In this document: in pieces, positions 62,841 through 64,000 of the stretch
How positions within the stretch are numbered: the first letter of the stretch is position 1
How the letters are laid out: every line of letters starts with the position of its first letter
Assembly (NCBI GenBank): GCA_964479695.1
Contig: CAYZSO010000007.1
Coordinates: 1-64,000, forward strand
DNA: 64,000 bases
From: JAAYZH01 sp964479695
GTDB taxonomy: Bacteria; Bacillota; Clostridia; Saccharofermentanales; Fastidiosipilaceae
Reading direction: 5' to 3'
Position numbers and translations under genes: made by a program
The notes under the pieces: generated by a model
Seen by the model: the letters and a program-made list of their open reading frames with translations, nothing else
The model's database searches: none
What the model was told of the DNA's origin: nothing

Positions 62841-62860
62841 GTAGAGCGTAGGATCGAATC

Positions 62861-62885
62861 AATTTACCCTATACGTTAATTTACC
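62861..62885 (-). repeat. Short repeat across the stop of the 208-aa gene
   Basis: AATTTACC occurs at 62861-62868 and 62878-62885, the second copy abutting the TAA stop. A small example of the duplicated gene-end pattern. Confidence 0.45.
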
Positions 62886-63502
62886 GTAGTGACTTCAGCG
62901 GGCGAAGTCTCAGGGACAATTTCCGGAGTCGTCTCCGGAGTCGTCTCCGGGGTTCTGTCCGCCCAGCTGCCGATGATCTCCACGGATACACTGGCCAAAG
63001 GCGTCGTCTCCCCACTTTCCTCGCTACTTGTAGAATCCGTTTGTGAGGAAGTTTGCGGTGTACCGCCGCCACTTACGGAAGGCAGCGTCGGCCTACCTTG
63101 AATTTCGACACGAAGATCCAACTGGGTCTTAATTCCCCAGCTCAGGAGGCCAATGACAACGAGAAGCAATAGGGTGACCACTGTCTGGCTGATCACACGC
63201 TTGCGAGAGCTTCTGCGAAGAAATTCATTCGCATGAGCCTCCGTTGAGCCTCGGTCCGTTTTTGCTTGCGAAGCCTTGTGATATAAACGTTCGGAAGACC
63301 GCATTTCAGACTGTGACGGATCCATCTGTGAGCGGTATCTCCCACCTTCTGGCCTTCGCCAAGGCTGATCCTCATCATATCGTTCGCCGGTGGGAAGTTC
63401 TTCTTCCAGAGGATCGTCTTCCAGATTCCTGGGCGTTTGCTCCGGATCATTAATCTCTTCCCAATCAGCCGGCTCCCAATCGGATGGCGAATTCCGTTTC
63501 AT
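62876..63502 (-). CDS. Hypothetical single-pass membrane protein with Ser/Thr/Pro-rich outer part
   Basis: Not recognised. Residues 1-~98 are hydrophilic, acidic and arginine-rich (cytoplasmic); a membrane helix (VVTLLLLVVIGLLSW) lies near 108-122; the outer ~85 residues are rich in Ser, Thr, Glu and Pro and end in PETTPETTPEIVPET repeats. The layout suggests a cytoplasmic partner-binding region and an unstructured outer stalk; no catalytic domain. AAGGGGGA ribosome-binding site, 9 bases after galE. Confidence 0.75.
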   Translation of the reverse strand: MKRNSPSDWEPADWEEINDPEQTPRNLEDDPLEEELPTGERYDEDQPWRRPEGGRYRSQMDPSQSEMRSSERLYHKASQAKTDRGSTEAHANEFLRRSSRKRVISQTVVTLLLLVVIGLLSWGIKTQLDLRVEIQGRPTLPSVSGGGTPQTSSQTDSTSSEESGETTPLASVSVEIIGSWADRTPETTPETTPEIVPETSPAEVTTVN

Positions 63503-63511
63503 AGGTCCCCC

Positions 63512-64000
63512 TTACTTACCGCTGTAGCCATCCGGATTTTGGCGTTGCCAATTCCAGCTGTCCGCGCACATCGTTTGGATATCATACTTGGCTGTCCAAC
63601 CCAAGAGCTCCTTCGCCCTGCTTGCATCTGCATAAACTTCTGCTACGTCCCCCGGCCTTCTGTCCGTAATTTCGTAAGGGATCGTCACTCCGGAGGCACT
63701 TTCAAAAGCCTTCACAAGATCCAAGACACTGTAACCTATGCCGGTGCCGAGATTAATCGCAATGCAGCCTACATTGTTCTCACTATAGGTCAGCGCCTTG
63801 ACATGTCCTTCCGCCAGATCCATCACGTGAATGTAATCTCTGACGCCGGTTCCATCCGGTGTCGGGTAGTCTCCGCCAAAAACGCTGAGTTTCGCTAGTT
63901 TACCAACCGCAACTTGGGTGATGTAAGGCATCAGGTTATTCGGGATCCCCCGCGGATTCTCGCCGATCCTTCCGGATTTATGAGCTCCGATCGGATTGAA
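63512..64000 (-). CDS. galE: UDP-glucose 4-epimerase, C-terminal part (5' end outside window)
   Basis: The frame stays open to the window edge and reads FNPIGAHKSGRIGENPRGIP and then VFGGDYPTPDGTGVRDYIHV, the classic GalE substrate-binding region, with LGTGIGYSVLDLVKAFE after it. At least 162 residues of the usual ~330 are present. Interconverts UDP-glucose and UDP-galactose for cell-surface sugars. The N-terminal NAD-binding part is not visible. Confidence 0.94.
   Translation of the reverse strand, partial: FNPIGAHKSGRIGENPRGIPNNLMPYITQVAVGKLAKLSVFGGDYPTPDGTGVRDYIHVMDLAEGHVKALTYSENNVGCIAINLGTGIGYSVLDLVKAFESASGVTIPYEITDRRPGDVAEVYADASRAKELLGWTAKYDIQTMCADSWNWQRQNPDGYSGK

Overview
The window is a compact stretch of a Bacillota (Firmicutes) chromosome, most likely a Clostridia/Oscillospirales-type anaerobe. 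The evidence is a PolC-type replicative polymerase, a CIRCE operator in front of groES-groEL, a Bacillus-type LexA box (GAAC-N4-GTTC) in front of dinB, GTP-type PEP carboxykinase, strong GGAGG ribosome-binding sites and several clostridial radical-SAM and DUF families. Species assignment is not possible from this alone. About 47 genes lie on the minus strand; only one (an ABC-F ATPase at 46.6-48.6 kb) lies on the plus strand. There is no rRNA, tRNA, insertion sequence, prophage or CRISPR array that I can see. No gene-free stretch exceeds about 200 bases. Coordinates are given low to high, but transcription runs from high to low.

Layout in window order. 0-4 kb: def, fmt, rsmB, rlmN (translation initiation, rRNA methylation) and 8 codons of a next gene. 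4-15.3 kb: priA, polC, rseP, dxr, cdsA, uppS (replication, membrane proteolysis, isoprenoid and phospholipid precursors). 15.4-18.5 kb: frr, pyrH, tsf, rpsB, the classic translation-factor cluster, with a promoter and a structured leader before rpsB. 18.7-21.7 kb: a two-gene unit of a putative cobalamin-dependent mutase-like protein and an opine-dehydrogenase-like enzyme, preceded by a promoter and a structured leader. 21.9-23.8 kb: apolipoprotein N-acyltransferase split in two reading frames, and an acetyltransferase. 23.9-25.5 kb: an SOS-regulated dinB with a small partner gene. 25.6-29.2 kb: smpB, a lipoprotein phosphoesterase, tsaD, dut. 29.3-33.5 kb: U32 peptidase and pckG. 33.5-38.4 kb: rsmA, two radical-SAM-associated genes, pgi. 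38.5-46.5 kb: leuC-leuD-leuB-ilvD-ilvB plus a translationally coupled radical-SAM gene. 46.6-48.6 kb: the lone plus-strand ABC-F gene. 48.6-60.5 kb: a long colinear run starting with a GldA/F/G-like ABC system, DUF4340 and DUF5711 proteins and ending with CYTH phosphatase, BaiN-like flavoprotein, a degenerate DegT-family protein, lysA and a cyclophilin lipoprotein. 60.7-64 kb: groES-groEL, a repeat-rich single-pass membrane protein and a partial galE.

Most of the content is housekeeping. The least ordinary signals are: (1) a recurring pattern of short tandem duplications that span or directly follow stop codons, sometimes producing in-frame stacked stops; (2) the mutase-like/opine-dehydrogenase operon and its structured leader; (3) a DegT-family protein that appears to have lost both its PLP lysine and PLP aspartate; (4) an Lnt gene broken by a single-base frame change although its catalytic triad is intact; and (5) a strongly over-represented word GCTTTGGCC that appears in several reading frames and both orientations.
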